Assembly: GCA_029465975.1 (NCBI GenBank)
Contig: CM055737.1
Coordinates: 17,922,048 to 17,986,047, forward strand
Source of the DNA: Dallia pectoralis
Lineage: Eukaryota; Chordata; Actinopteri; Esociformes; Umbridae
Length of the DNA: 64,000 bases
Direction of reading: 5' to 3'
A program made the position numbers and the translations under genes. Shown here piece after piece: positions 27,457-38,580 of the stretch. Positions within the stretch are counted from its first letter, which is position 1; each line of letters starts with the position of its first letter. A model generated the notes under the pieces. It was not told the DNA's origin. It saw nothing but the letters and a program-made list of their open reading frames with translations, and made no database searches.

Positions 27457-28348
27457 GATGATGGGTTTTAGCTGTTTATTATCTTTTATCTTTTTAATGG
27501 TTTTAAGTTGTGTGAGTTTCAATGCAAGAGGGCTTATGGATTGGAGGAAATTTGAAAAGATTACAGAAAAATGTAAAGGGGAAGACATTATTGTATTACA
27601 AGAAACTAACTGGAAGGAAAATGTGATGATTGATTTTAAAAAGAGATGGGATGGTGGGATTTTATACAATAATGGAGATGGGAGGATTGGGAGAGGAGTG
27701 GCTTTTTTAATGAAGCATGATGTTTTTAAAGTAAGTAAAGTTGTTTATAGGGATAAAATAGGGAAATGTATAGTGATCAAGATAAACTGGGATGGAAGAG
27801 AATTGATTTTAGTAAATGTACATGCGCCAACGGAGGAGAAGGAAAAGAAGGAGTTTTTTAATGTTTTAGGAATTATTATAAAGAAATACAAGGAAATAAT
27901 TATGTTGGGGGATTTTAACACAGTTTTTAGTAAACGTGATATGGCAGAAGGAATGGTTTTTAGAACAGATAGGGGGAGAAATGAATTAAAAGCGTTGATG
28001 GGAGAAAATAATATGATTGATGTATGGAGAGAAAGGAATGAAAACAAAGTAGAATTTTCAAGGAGACAAATAGTGGGGAATTTTGTGTGCCAAACGAGAA
28101 TTGATTTTGTTTTATGTACGAGAAATGTGGAGGATTTTATCGAAAACATTAAGTATGAAGACGCAAGTTTTAGTGATCATAAGTTTTTATTTTTTAAATT
28201 AGATTGGAGTCAAGTGCGCAGAGGGCCAGGGTTATGGATTTTAAATGCAGAGATGCTTAAACAAGAAGGATATGTTTTACAAGTTAAAGAAATAATTGAA
28301 CAGGAAAAGGGAAATTAAATGTATGAAGAGGATAAGAGACAATGGTGG
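27449..28348 (+). pseudogene. LINE ORF2 N-terminus, apurinic-type endonuclease, truncated by gap
   Basis: ATG at 27449 overlaps the ORF1 stop. AP-endonuclease motifs appear in order: SFNARGL (Asn), LQETNW (catalytic Glu), VNVHAP, MLGDFN (Asp/Asn), RIDFVL (Asp) and FSDHK (SDH), then GPGLWILN before the RT linker. This domain nicks the target, here presumably the 5S gene. The frame ends at TAA 28316-28318; the next frame continues with MYEEDKRQWW, typical linker sequence, so a 1-nt shift is likely. The reverse transcriptase lies in the unsequenced gap or is absent. Confidence 0.82.
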
Positions 28349-28848
28349 NNNNNNNNNNNNNNNNNNNNNNNNNNNNNNNNNNNNNNNNNNNNNNNNNNNN
28401 NNNNNNNNNNNNNNNNNNNNNNNNNNNNNNNNNNNNNNNNNNNNNNNNNNNNNNNNNNNNNNNNNNNNNNNNNNNNNNNNNNNNNNNNNNNNNNNNNNNN
28501 NNNNNNNNNNNNNNNNNNNNNNNNNNNNNNNNNNNNNNNNNNNNNNNNNNNNNNNNNNNNNNNNNNNNNNNNNNNNNNNNNNNNNNNNNNNNNNNNNNNN
28601 NNNNNNNNNNNNNNNNNNNNNNNNNNNNNNNNNNNNNNNNNNNNNNNNNNNNNNNNNNNNNNNNNNNNNNNNNNNNNNNNNNNNNNNNNNNNNNNNNNNN
28701 NNNNNNNNNNNNNNNNNNNNNNNNNNNNNNNNNNNNNNNNNNNNNNNNNNNNNNNNNNNNNNNNNNNNNNNNNNNNNNNNNNNNNNNNNNNNNNNNNNNN
28801 NNNNNNNNNNNNNNNNNNNNNNNNNNNNNNNNNNNNNNNNNNNNNNNN
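28349..28848. other. Assembly gap, 500 N
   Basis: Exactly 500 unknown bases; open frames crossing it are meaningless. The remaining LINE (about 3 kb of ORF2 and 3' UTR) would not fit in 500 bp. Confidence 0.99.
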
Positions 28849-30896
28849 CTGTCTTTGGGTGTCAGAAACACGTTCTCCTCCCAGATGTACTCGTGTCCCG
28901 GGAAACATAAGCTCTTTTTTACCCTGCTCGCTGACCTCTGGGCTCAGAAACACACTGTCCCTGGCCTTTCCCCTGTCTTTGGGTGTCAGAAACACGTTCT
29001 CCTCCCAGCTGTACTCGGTCCCGGGAAACACAAGCTCTTTTTTGCCCTGCTCGCTGACCTCTGGGCTCAGAAACACACTGTCCTGTCCCTGGCCTTTGTC
29101 TTTGGGTGTCAGAAACACGTTCTCCTCCCAGATGTACTCGTGCTCCGGGAAACATAAGCTCTTTTTTTACCCTGCTCGCTGACCTCTGGTCTCAGAAACA
29201 CACTGTCCCTGGCCTTTCCCCTGTCTTTGGGTGTCAGAAACACGTTCTCCTCCCAGATGTACTCGGCTCCCGGGAAACACAAACTCTTTTTTGCCCTGCT
29301 CGCTGCCCTCTGGTCTCAGAAACACACTGTCCTTTGCCTTTCCCCTGTCTTTGGGTGTCAGAAACACGTTCTCCTCCCAGATGTACTCGGCTCCCGGGAA
29401 ACATAAGCTCTTTTTTTTACCCTGCTCGCTGACCTCTGGGCTCAGAAACACACTGTCCCTGGCCTTTCCCCTGTCTTTGGGTGTCAGAAACACGTTCTCC
29501 TCCCAGATGTACTCGTCTCCCGGGAAACATAAGCTCTTTTTTTACCCTGCTCGCTGACCTCTGGGCTCAGAAACACACTGTCCCTGGCCTTTCCCCTGTC
29601 TTTGGGTGTCAGAAACACGTTCTCCTCCCAGCTGTACTCGGCTCCCGGGAAACACAAACTCTTTTTTGCCCTGCTCGCTGACCTCTGGGCTCAGAAACAC
29701 ACTGTCCTTTGCCTTTCGCCGCTGTCTTTGGGTGTCAGAAACACGTTCTCCTCCCAGCTGTACTCGGCTCCCGGGAAACATAAGCTCTTTTTTTGCCCTG
29801 CTCGCTGACCTCTGGGCTCAGAAACACACTGTCCCTGGCCTTTCCCCTGTCTTTGGGTGTCAGAAACACGTTCTCCTCCCAGATGTACTCGTCTCCCGGG
29901 AAACATAAGCTCTTTTTTTACCCTGCTCGCTGACCTCTGGGCTCAGAAACACACTGTCCCTGGCCTTTCCCCTGTCTTTGGGTGTCAGAAACACGTTCTC
30001 CTCCCAGCTGTACTCGGCTCCCGGGAAACACAAGCTCTCTTTTTTACCCTGCTCGCTGACCTCTGGGCTCAGAAACACACTGTCCTGGCCTATCGCCGCT
30101 GTCTTTGGGTGTCAGAAACACGTTCTCCTCCCAGATGTACTCGTCTCCCGGGAAACATAAGCTCTTTTTTACCCTGCTCGCTGACCTCTGGGCTCAGAAA
30201 CACACTGTCCCTGGCCTTTCCCCTGTCTTTGGGTGTCAGAAACACGTTCTCCTCCCAGATGTACTCGTCTCCCGGGAAACATAAGCTCTTTTTTACCCTG
30301 CTCGCTGACCTCTGGGCTCAGAAACACACTGTCCCTGGCCTTTCCCCCTGTCTTTGGGTGTCAGAAACACGTTCTCCTCCCAGCTGTACTCGGCTCCCGG
30401 GAAACACAAACTCTTTTTGCCGTGCTCGCTGCCCTCTGGTCTCAGAAACACACTGTCCTTGGCCTTTCGCCCTGTCTTTGGGTGTCAGAAACACGTTCTC
30501 CTCCCAGATGTACTCGTCTCCCGGGAAACATAAGCTCTTTTTTTTTTTTACCCTGCTCGCTGACCTCTGGGCTCAGAAACACACTGTCCCTGGCCTTTCC
30601 CCTGTCTTTGGGTGTCAGAAACACGTTCTCCTCCCAGATGTACTCGTCTCCCGGGAAACATAAGCTCTTTTTTACCCTGCTCGCTGACCTCTGGGCTCAG
30701 AAACACACTGTCCCTGGCCTTTCCCCTGTCTTTGGGTGTCAGAAACACGTTCTCCTCCCAGCTGTACTAGGGTGCCGGGAAACACAAGCTCTTTTTTGCC
30801 CTGCTCGCTGACCTCTGGGCTCAGAAACACACTGTCCCTGGCCTTTCCCCTGTCTTTGGGTGTCAGAAACACGTTCTCCTACCAGCTGTACTCGGC
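28849..30896 (+). repeat. SatA array 1 (~125-bp monomer)
   Basis: About 16 monomers. A monomer is two related halves: CTTTGGGTGTCAGAAACACG...TCCTCCCAG and CTCTGGGCTCAGAAACACAC...TGTCCCTGGCC, joined by a CCCGGGAAACATAAGCTC segment and a T-run of variable length. Open in all three forward frames. Confidence 0.95.
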
Positions 30897-31647
30897 TGCA
30901 AAACTCCCAGGGCTGTGTGAAATGGGATCGCGGGTCACTCGGACCCGCTCAATTTGGGTGTGTACGCGACGCGAGGACAACGGCTGGGGTTAGATGCCGG
31001 GGTTGTGAGTTCGAGCCTCGCCCGGTGCGGTGGTTTTTACACCCTCGCCGATAAATACTAATAAAGGTAGTAAGAATAGATGGACAACGGTGAAACACGC
31101 GCACGTTGTTGTATTTCGGCCTCCTCTTTTTGCAAAACTCTTGAGGGCTGTGTGAAATGGGATCGCGGGTCACTGACCCGCTCTCCGGGGTGTGTACGCG
31201 ACGCGAGGACAACGGCTGGGGTTAGATGCCGGGGTTGTGAGTTCGAGCCTCGCCCGGTGCGGTGGTTTTTACACCCTCGCCGATAAATACTAATAAAGGT
31301 AGTAAGAATAGATGGACAACGGTTGCAAAACTCCCAGGGCTGTGTGAAATGGGATCGCGGGTCACTCGGACCCGCTCAATTCGGGGTGTGTACGCGACGC
31401 GAGGACAACGGCTGGGGTTAGATGCCGGGGTTGTGAGTTCGAGCCTTGCCCGGTGCGGTGGTTTTTGACACCCTCGCGATAAATACTAAAAAGATAGTAA
31501 GAATAGATGGACAACGGTGAAACACGCGCACGTTGTTGTATTTCGGCCTCCTCTTTTTGCAAAACTCTTGAGGGCTGTGTGAAATGGGATCGCGGGTCAC
31601 TCGGACCCGCTCAATTCGGGGTGTGTACGCGACGCGAGGACAACGGC

Positions 31648-31701
31648 TGGGGTTAGATGCCGGGGTTGTGAGTTCGAGCCTCGCCCGGTGCGGTGGTTTT
31701 T
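31648..31701 (+). ncRNA. tRNA-like module with pol III-type terminator (representative)
   Basis: Anticodon-arm remnant (GGGGTTAGATGCC), then a T arm: stem GTGAG (31668-31672), loop TTCGAGC (31673-31679), stem CTCGC (31680-31684). GAGTTCGAGCC fits the pol III B box, and TTTTT at 31697-31701 fits a terminator. The D arm and 5' acceptor are not clear. Likely a SINE-like relic of a tRNA; transcription unproven. Repeated in every SatB monomer. Confidence 0.5.
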
Positions 31702-31882
31702 ACACCCTCGCCGATAAATACTAATAAAGGTAGTAAGAATAGATGGACAACGGTGAAACACGCGCACGTTGTTGTATTTCGGCCTCCTCTTTTTGCAAAA
31801 CTCTTGAGGGCTGTGTGAAATGGGATCGCGGGTCACTCGGACCCGCTCAATTCGGGGTGTGTACGCGACGCGAGGACATTGG

Positions 31883-31920
31883 CTGGGGTTAGATCCCGGG
31901 GTTGTGAGTTCGAGTCTCGC
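31883..31920 (+). ncRNA. tRNA-like module, best-paired copy
   Basis: Complete anticodon arm: stem CTGGG/CCCGG (one T-G wobble) around a 7-nt loop GTTAGAT with T at position 33, then a 4-nt variable region and a T arm GTGAG-TTCGAGT-CTCGC. Most monomers have GATGCC in place of GATCCC, which breaks one stem pair; this one and those near 42436 and 51016 keep it. Confidence 0.5.
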
Positions 31921-32160
31921 CCGGGCGGTGGTTTTTACACCCTCGGCGATAAACACTAAAAAAGATAGTAATAACAGATGGACAACGGTGAAACATGCCC
32001 ACGTTGTTGTATTTCGGCCTCCTCTTTTTGCAAAACTCCCAGGGCTGTGTGAAATGGGATCGCGGGTCACTCGGACCCGCTCAATTCGGGGTGTGTACGC
32101 GACGCGAGGACAACGGCGGGGTTAGATGCCGAGGTGGCGAGTTCGAGCCTCGCCCGGGCA

Positions 32161-32543
32161 CGTGTCTTTTTTACCCCTCCCAGATAATTACTAATAACGA
32201 TAAAAATAATAAATCGATTACAGGGAGACACGTGCACGTTGTTGTATTTCGGCCTCCTCCTTTTTGCAACACTCTGAGGGCTGTGAAAAGAGATCGAGGG
32301 TCATTCTGACCAGCTCGACTCGGGGTGTGTACACGATGCGAGGACAGCACAAGGGTTATACAGCAATATGCATGGGCACCGCACGGGAGGTTCATTTTAG
32401 GGGGGGCGTTTTAAAATCCACACCCAAATTGGCACAGCACACAACCCTGGGAAGCAGTGTAATACAGACGAAGGAAATGTAAAGGCGACTGTGTATTGTG
32501 AGTTCTCACTATTTGTACAATGTTCCATACTCTGCATACGTAC
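32161..32543 (+). repeat. Linker copy 1
   Basis: First of six near-identical ~380-bp segments between SatB and SatA. It starts CGTGTCTTTTTTACCCC, contains a diverged SatB monomer (TTGTTGTATTTCGGCCTCC), the E-box CACGTG and CAGCACACAACCCTGGGAAG, and ends CATACGTACAAG. Confidence 0.9.
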
Positions 32544-34827
32544 AAGCTCTCTTGCCCTGCTCGCTGCCCTCTGGTCTCAGAAACACACTGTCCTTTGCTG
32601 GTCTCACTGTCCTTTTCTGTTCTCAGAAACACACTGTCCTTCGCCATCGCCGCTGTCTTTGGGTGTCAGAAACACGTTCCCCTCCCAGCTGTACTCGGCT
32701 CCCGGGAAACACAAACTCTTTTTTGCCCTGCTCGCTGCACTCTGGTCTCAGAAACACACTGTCCTTCGCCATCGCCGCTGTCTTTGGGTGTCAGAAACAC
32801 GTTCTCCTCCCAGATGTACTCGTGTCCCTGGAAACATAAGCTCTTTTTTGCCCTGCTCGCTGACCTCTGGGCTCAGAAACACACTGTCCTTTGTTGGTCT
32901 CACTGTCCTTTTCTGGTCTCAGAAACACACTGTCCCTGGCCTTTCCCCTGTCTTTGGGTGTCAGAAACACGTTCTCCTCCCAGCTGTACTCGGGTGCCAG
33001 GAAACACAAGCTCTTTTTTTTTTGCCCTACTCGCTGACCTCTGGTCTCAGAAACACACTGTCCCTGGCCTTTCCCCTGTCTTTGGGTGTCAGAAACACGT
33101 TCTCCTCCCAGCTGTCCTCGGCTCCCGGGAAACACAAACTCTTTTTTGCCCTGCTCGCTGCACTCTGGTCTCAGAAACACACTGTCCTTCGCCATCGCCG
33201 CTGTCTTTGGGTGTCAGAAACACGTTCTCCTCCCAGATGTACTCGTGTCCCTGGAAACATAAGCTCTTTTTTGCCCTGCTCGCTGACCTCTGGGCTCAGA
33301 AACACACTGTCCTTTGTTGGTCTCACTGTCCTTTTCTGGTCTCAGAAACACACTGTCCCTGGCCTTTCCCCTGTCTTTGGGTGTCAGAAACACGTTCTCC
33401 TCCCAGCTGTACTCGGGTGCCAGGAAACACAAGCTCTTTTTTTGCCCTGCTCGCTGACCTCTGGGCTCAGAAACACACTGTCCCTGGCCTTTCCCCTGTC
33501 TTTGGGTGTCAGAAACACGTTCTCCTCCCAGCTGTACTCGGCTCCCGGGAAACACAAACTTTTTTGCCCTGCTCGCTGCCTCTGGTCTCAGAAACACACT
33601 GTCCTTCGCCATCGCCGCTGTCTTTGGGTGTCAGAAACACGTTCTCCTCCCAGATGTACTCGTGTCCCTGGAAACATAAGCTCTTTTTTACCCTGCTCGC
33701 TGACCTCTGGGCTCAGAAACACACTGTCCTTTGTTGGTCTCACTGTCCTTTTCTGGTCTCAGAAACACACTGTCCCTGGCCTTTCCCCCTGTCTTTGGGT
33801 GTCAGAAACACGTTCTCCTCCCAGCTGTACTCGGGTGCCAGGAAACACAAGCTCTTTTTTACCCTGCTCGCTGACCTCTGGGCTCAGAAACACACTGTCC
33901 CTGGCCTTTCCCCTGTCTTTGGGTGTCAGAAACACGTTCTCCTCCCAGCTGTACTCGGCTCCCGGGAAACACAAACTCTTTTTTGCTCGCTGCCCTCTGG
34001 TCTCAGAAACACACTGTCCTTCGCATCGCCGCTGTCTTTGGGTGTCAGAAACACGTTCTCCTCCCAGATGTACTCGTCTCCCGGGAAACATAAGCTCTTT
34101 TTTTACCCTGCTTGACCTCTGGGCTCAGAAACACACTGTCCCTGGCCTTTCTGGTCCCCTGTCTTTGGGTGTCAGAAACACGTTCTCCTCCCAGATGTAC
34201 CTCTCCCGGGAAACATAAGCTCTTTTTTTTACCCTGCTCGCTGACCTCTGGGCTCAGAAACACACTGTCCCTGGCCTTTCCCCTGTCTTTGGGTGTCAGA
34301 AACACGTTCTCCTCCCAGCTGTACTCGGCTCCCGGGAAACACAAACTCTTTTTTGCCCTGCTCGCTGACCTCTGGTCTCAGAAACACACTGTCCCTGGCC
34401 TTTCCCCTGTCTTTGGGTGTCAGAAACACTTCTCCTCCCAGATGTACTCGTCTCCCGGGAAACATAAGCTCTTTTTTTACCCTGCTCGCTGACCTCTGGG
34501 CTCAGAAACACACTGTCCCTGGCCTTTCCCCTGTCTTTGGGTGTCAGAAACACGTTCTCCTCCCAGATGTACTCGTCTCCGGGAAACATAAGCTCTTTTT
34601 TTACCCTGCTCGCTGACCTCTGGGCTCAGAAACACACTGTCCCTGGCCTTTCCCCCTGTCTTTGGGTGTCAGAAACACGTTCTCCTCCCAGCTGTACTAG
34701 GGTGCCGGGAAACACAAGCTCTTTTTTGCCCTGCTCGCTGACCTCTGGGCTCAGAAACACACTGTCCCTGGCCTTTCCCCCTGTCTTTGGGTGTCAGAAA
34801 CACGTTCTCCTACCAGCTGTACTCGGC
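32544..34827 (+). repeat. SatA array 2 with ~420-bp higher-order unit
   Basis: Three monomers plus a ~48-bp insert (TTGTTGGTCTCACTGTCC) form a higher-order unit; CGTGTCCCTGG recurs at 32821, 33244 and 33661. The unit breaks up toward the SatB end. Confidence 0.93.
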
Positions 34828-36132
34828 TGCAAAACTCCCAGGGCTGTGTGAAATGGGATCGCGGGTCACTCGGACCCGCTCAATTCGGGGGTGTGTACGC
34901 GACGCGAGGACAACGGCTGGGGTTAGGCCGGGGTTGTGAGTTCGAGCCTCGCCCGGTGCGGTGGTTTTTACACCCTCGCCGATAAATACTAATAAAGGTA
35001 GTAAGAATAGATGGACAACGGTGAAACACGCGCACGTTGTTGTATTTCGGCCTCCTCTTTTTGCAAAACTCTGAGGGCTGTGTGAAATGGGATCGCGGGT
35101 CACTCGGACCCGCTCAATCCGGGGTGTGTACGCGACGCGAGGACAACGGCTGGGGTTAGATGCCGGGGTTGTGAGTTCGAGCCTCGCCCGGTGCGGTGGT
35201 TTTTACACCCTCGCCGATAAATACTAATAAAGGTAGTAAGAATAGATGGACAACGGTGAAACACGCGCACGTTGTTGTATTTCGGCCTCCTCTTTTTGCA
35301 AAACTCTTGAGGGCTGTGTGAAATGGGATCGCGGGTCACTCGGACCCGCTCAATCCGGGGTGTGTACGCGACGCGAGGACAACGGCTGGGGTTAGATGCG
35401 GGGTTGTGAGTTCGAGCCTCGCCCGGTGCGGTGGTTTTTACACCCTCGGCGATAAATACTAAAAAGATAGTAAGAATAGATGGACAACGGTGAAACATGC
35501 GCACGTTGTTGTATTTCGGCCTCCTCTTTTTGCAAAACTCCCAGGGCTGTGTGAAATGGGATCGCGGGTCACTCGGACCCGCTCAATTCGGGGTGTGTAC
35601 GCGACGCGAGGACAACGGCTGGGGTTAGATGCCGGGGTTGTGAGTTCGAGCCTCGCCCGGTGCGGTGGTTTTTACACCCTCGCCGATAAATACTAATAAA
35701 GGTAGTAAGAATAGATGGACAACGGTGAAACATGCGCACGTTGTTGTATTTCGGCCTCCTCTTTTTGCAAAACTCCCAGGGCTGTGTGAAATGGGATCGC
35801 GGGTCACTCGGACCCGCTCAATTCGGGGTGTGTACGCGACGCGAGGACAACGGCTGGGGTTAGATGCCGGGGTTGTGAGTTCGAGCCTCGCCCGGTGCGG
35901 TGGTTTTTACACCCTCGCCGATAAATACTAATAAAGGTAGTAAGAATAGATGGACAACGGTGAAACACGCGCACGTTGTTGTATTTCGGCCTCCTCTTTT
36001 TGCAAAACTCCCAGGGCTGTGTGAAATGGGATCGCGGGTCACTCGGACCCGCTCAATTCGGGGTGTGTACGCGACGCGAGGACAACGGCGGGGTTAGATG
36101 CCGAGGTGGCGAGTTCGAGCCTCGCCCGGGCA
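34828..36132 (+). repeat. SatB array 2
   Basis: Five to six monomers; one early monomer has lost part of the anticodon arm (GGTTAGGCCGG). Confidence 0.92.
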
Positions 36133-36512
36133 CGTGTCTTTTTTACCCCTCCCAGATAATTACTAATAACGATAAAAATAATAAATCGATTACAGGGAGA
36201 CACGTGCACGTTGTTGTATTTCGGCCTCCTCCTTTTTGCAACACTCTGAGGGCTGTGAAAAGAGATCGAGGGTCATTCTGACCAGCTCGACTCGGGGTGT
36301 GTACACGATGCGAGGACAGCACAAGGGTTATACAGCAATATGCATGGGCACCGCACGGGAGGTTCATTTTAGGGGGCGTTTTAAAATCCACACCCAAATG
36401 GCACAGCACACAACCCTGGGAAGCAGTGTAATACAGACGAAGGAAATGTAAAGGCGACTGTGTATTGTGAGTTCTCACTATTTGTACAATGTTCCATACT
36501 CTGCATACGTAC
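36133..36512 (+). repeat. Linker copy 2
   Basis: As linker 1, with small G-run and A/T indels near 36370-36400. Confidence 0.9.
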
Positions 36513-38580
36513 AAGCTCTCTTGCCCTGCTCGCTGCCCTCTGGTCTCAGAAACACACTGTCCTTTGCTGGTCTCACTGTCCTTTTCTGTTCTCAGAAACA
36601 CACTGTCCCTCGCCATCGCCGCTGTCTTTGGGTGTCAGAAACACGTTCCCCTCCCAGCTGTACTCGGCTCCCGGGAAACACAAACTCTTTTTGCCCTGCT
36701 CGCTGCACTCTGGTCTCAGAAACACACTGTCCTTCGCCATCGCCGCTGTCTTTGGGTGTCAGAAACACGTTCTCCTCCCAGATGTACTCGTGTCCCTGGA
36801 AACATAAGCTCTTTTTGCCCTGCTCGCTGACCTCTGGGCTCAGAAACACACTGTCCTTTGTTGGTCTCACTGTCCTTTTCTGGTCTCAGAAACACACTGT
36901 CCCTGGCCTTTCCCCCTGTCTTTGGGTGTCAGAAACACGTTCTCCTCCCAGCTGTACTCGGGTGCCAGGAAACACAAGCTCTTTTTTTGCCCTACTCGCT
37001 GACCTCTGGTCTCAGAAACACACTGTCCCTGGCCTTTCCCCTGTCTTTGGGTGTCAGAAACACGTTCTCCTCCCAGCTGTCCTCGGCTCCCGGGAAACAC
37101 AAACTCTGCACTCTTTTGTCCTTCGCCCTGCTCGTCCCTGAAACACTCTGGACCTCTCTCAGAAACACACTGTCCTTCGCCATCGCCGCTGTCTTTGGGT
37201 GTCAGAAACACGTTCTCCTCCCAGAAGTACTCGTGTCCCTGGAAACATAAGCTCTTTTTTGCCCTGCTCGCTGACCTCTGGGCTCAGAAACACACTGTCC
37301 TTTGTTGGTCTCACTGTCCTTTTCTGGTCTCAGAAACACACTGTCCCTGGCCTTTCCCCTGTCTTTGGGTGTCAGAAACACGTTCTCCTCCCAGCTGTAC
37401 TCGGGTGCCAGGAAACACAAGCTCTGTCTTTGGGTTTTTTTGCCCTACTCGCTGACCTCTGGTCTCAGAAACACACTGTCCCTGGCCTTTCCCCTGTCTT
37501 TGGGTGTCAGAAACACGTTCTCCTCCCAGCTGTCCTCGGCTCCCGGGAAACACAAACTCTTTTTTGCCCTGCTCGCTGCACTCTGGTCTCAGAAACACAC
37601 TGTCCTTCGCCATCGCCGCTGTCTTTGGGTGTCAGAAACACGTTCTCCACCCAGAAGTACTCGTGTCCCTGGAAACATAAGCTCTTTTTGCCCTGCTCGC
37701 TGACCTCTGGGCTCAGAAACACACTGTCCTTTGTTGGTCTCACTGTCCTTTTCTGGTCTCAGAAACACACTGTCCCTGGCCTTTCCCACAGTCTTTGGGT
37801 GTCAGAAACACGTTCTCCTCCCAGCTGTACTCGGGTGCCGGGAAACACAAGCTCTTTTTTGCCCTGCTCGCTGCCCACTGGGCTCAGAAACACACTGTCC
37901 CTGGCCTTTGGCCTTTCCCCTGTCTTCGGGTGTCAGAAACACGTTCTCCTCCCAGCTCTCCTCCCAGCTGTACTCAGGTGCTAGGAAACACAAGCTCTTT
38001 TTTAGCCCTGCTCTTTGCCCTCTGTTCTCAGAAACACACTGTCCTTCGCCATCGCCGCTGTCTTTGGGTGTCAGAAACATGTTCTCCTCCCAGATGTACT
38101 CGTGTCCCTGAAAACATAAGCTCTTTTTTGCCCTGCTCGCTGACCTCTGGGCTCAGAAACACACTGTCCTTTGTTGGTCTCACTGTCCTTTTCTGGTCTC
38201 AGAAACACACTGTCCCTGGCCTTTCCCCCTGTCTTTGGGCGTCAGAAACACGTTCTCCTCCCAGCTGTTCTCGGCTCCCGGGAACACAAACACTTTTTTG
38301 CCCTGCTCGCTGCCCTCTGGTTTCAGAAACAAACTGTCCTTTGCTGGTCTCACTGTCCTTTTCTGGTCTCAGAAACACACTGTCCCTGGCCTTTCCCCCT
38401 GTCTTTGGGTGTCAGAAACACGTTCTCCTCCCAGCTGTACTCGGGTGCCCCAGCTGTACTCGGGTGCCGGGAAACACAAGCTCATTTTTGCCCTGCTCGC
38501 TGCCCTCAGGTCTCAGAAACACAGCTCATTTGCCCTCGCCGCTGTCCTCGGGTCTCAGAAACACACTCTCTCTGCCCTCT
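36513..38580 (+). repeat. SatA array 3
   Basis: Higher-order SatA with several internal scrambles (37105-37160, 37900-37980) and a decayed edge where only the half-unit CTCGGGTCTCAGAAACACA remains. Confidence 0.93.

Larger units (their letters stand above)
26031..28348 (+). mobile_element. LINE (Tx1/L1 group, Mutsu-like), 5' part inserted in a 5S gene
   Basis: Near-intact 5' end: ~220-bp 5' UTR, ORF1 (26250-27456, one frameshift) and ORF2 endonuclease (27449 on), cut off by the assembly gap. The 5' junction is at 5S nt ~30; the other LINE in this window has its 3' junction at nt ~28, in the same orientation. This shared site fits a 5S-specific element. Confidence 0.82.
30897..32160 (+). repeat. 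SatB array 1 (~235-bp monomer, tRNA-like module)
   Basis: Five to six monomers beginning TGCAAAACTC. Each has a GCGGGTC-ACTCG-GACCCGC hairpin, a tRNA-like anticodon and T arm, and TTTTT just downstream. Confidence 0.92.

Noticed and set aside
28284..29182. ORFs of 195-287 codons crossing 28349-28848
   Set aside because: They are made almost entirely of unknown bases from the assembly gap.
31883..31920. Functional tRNA gene
   Set aside because: No convincing D arm or acceptor pairing. The loop would read UAG (Leu), but leucine tRNAs have a long variable arm, which is absent.
30949..32070. Minus-strand frames in SatB such as RCPSILTTF / RARLELTTPASNPS
   Set aside because: Reverse readings of the tRNA-like module; they resemble common false ORFs produced by tRNA-type SINEs.
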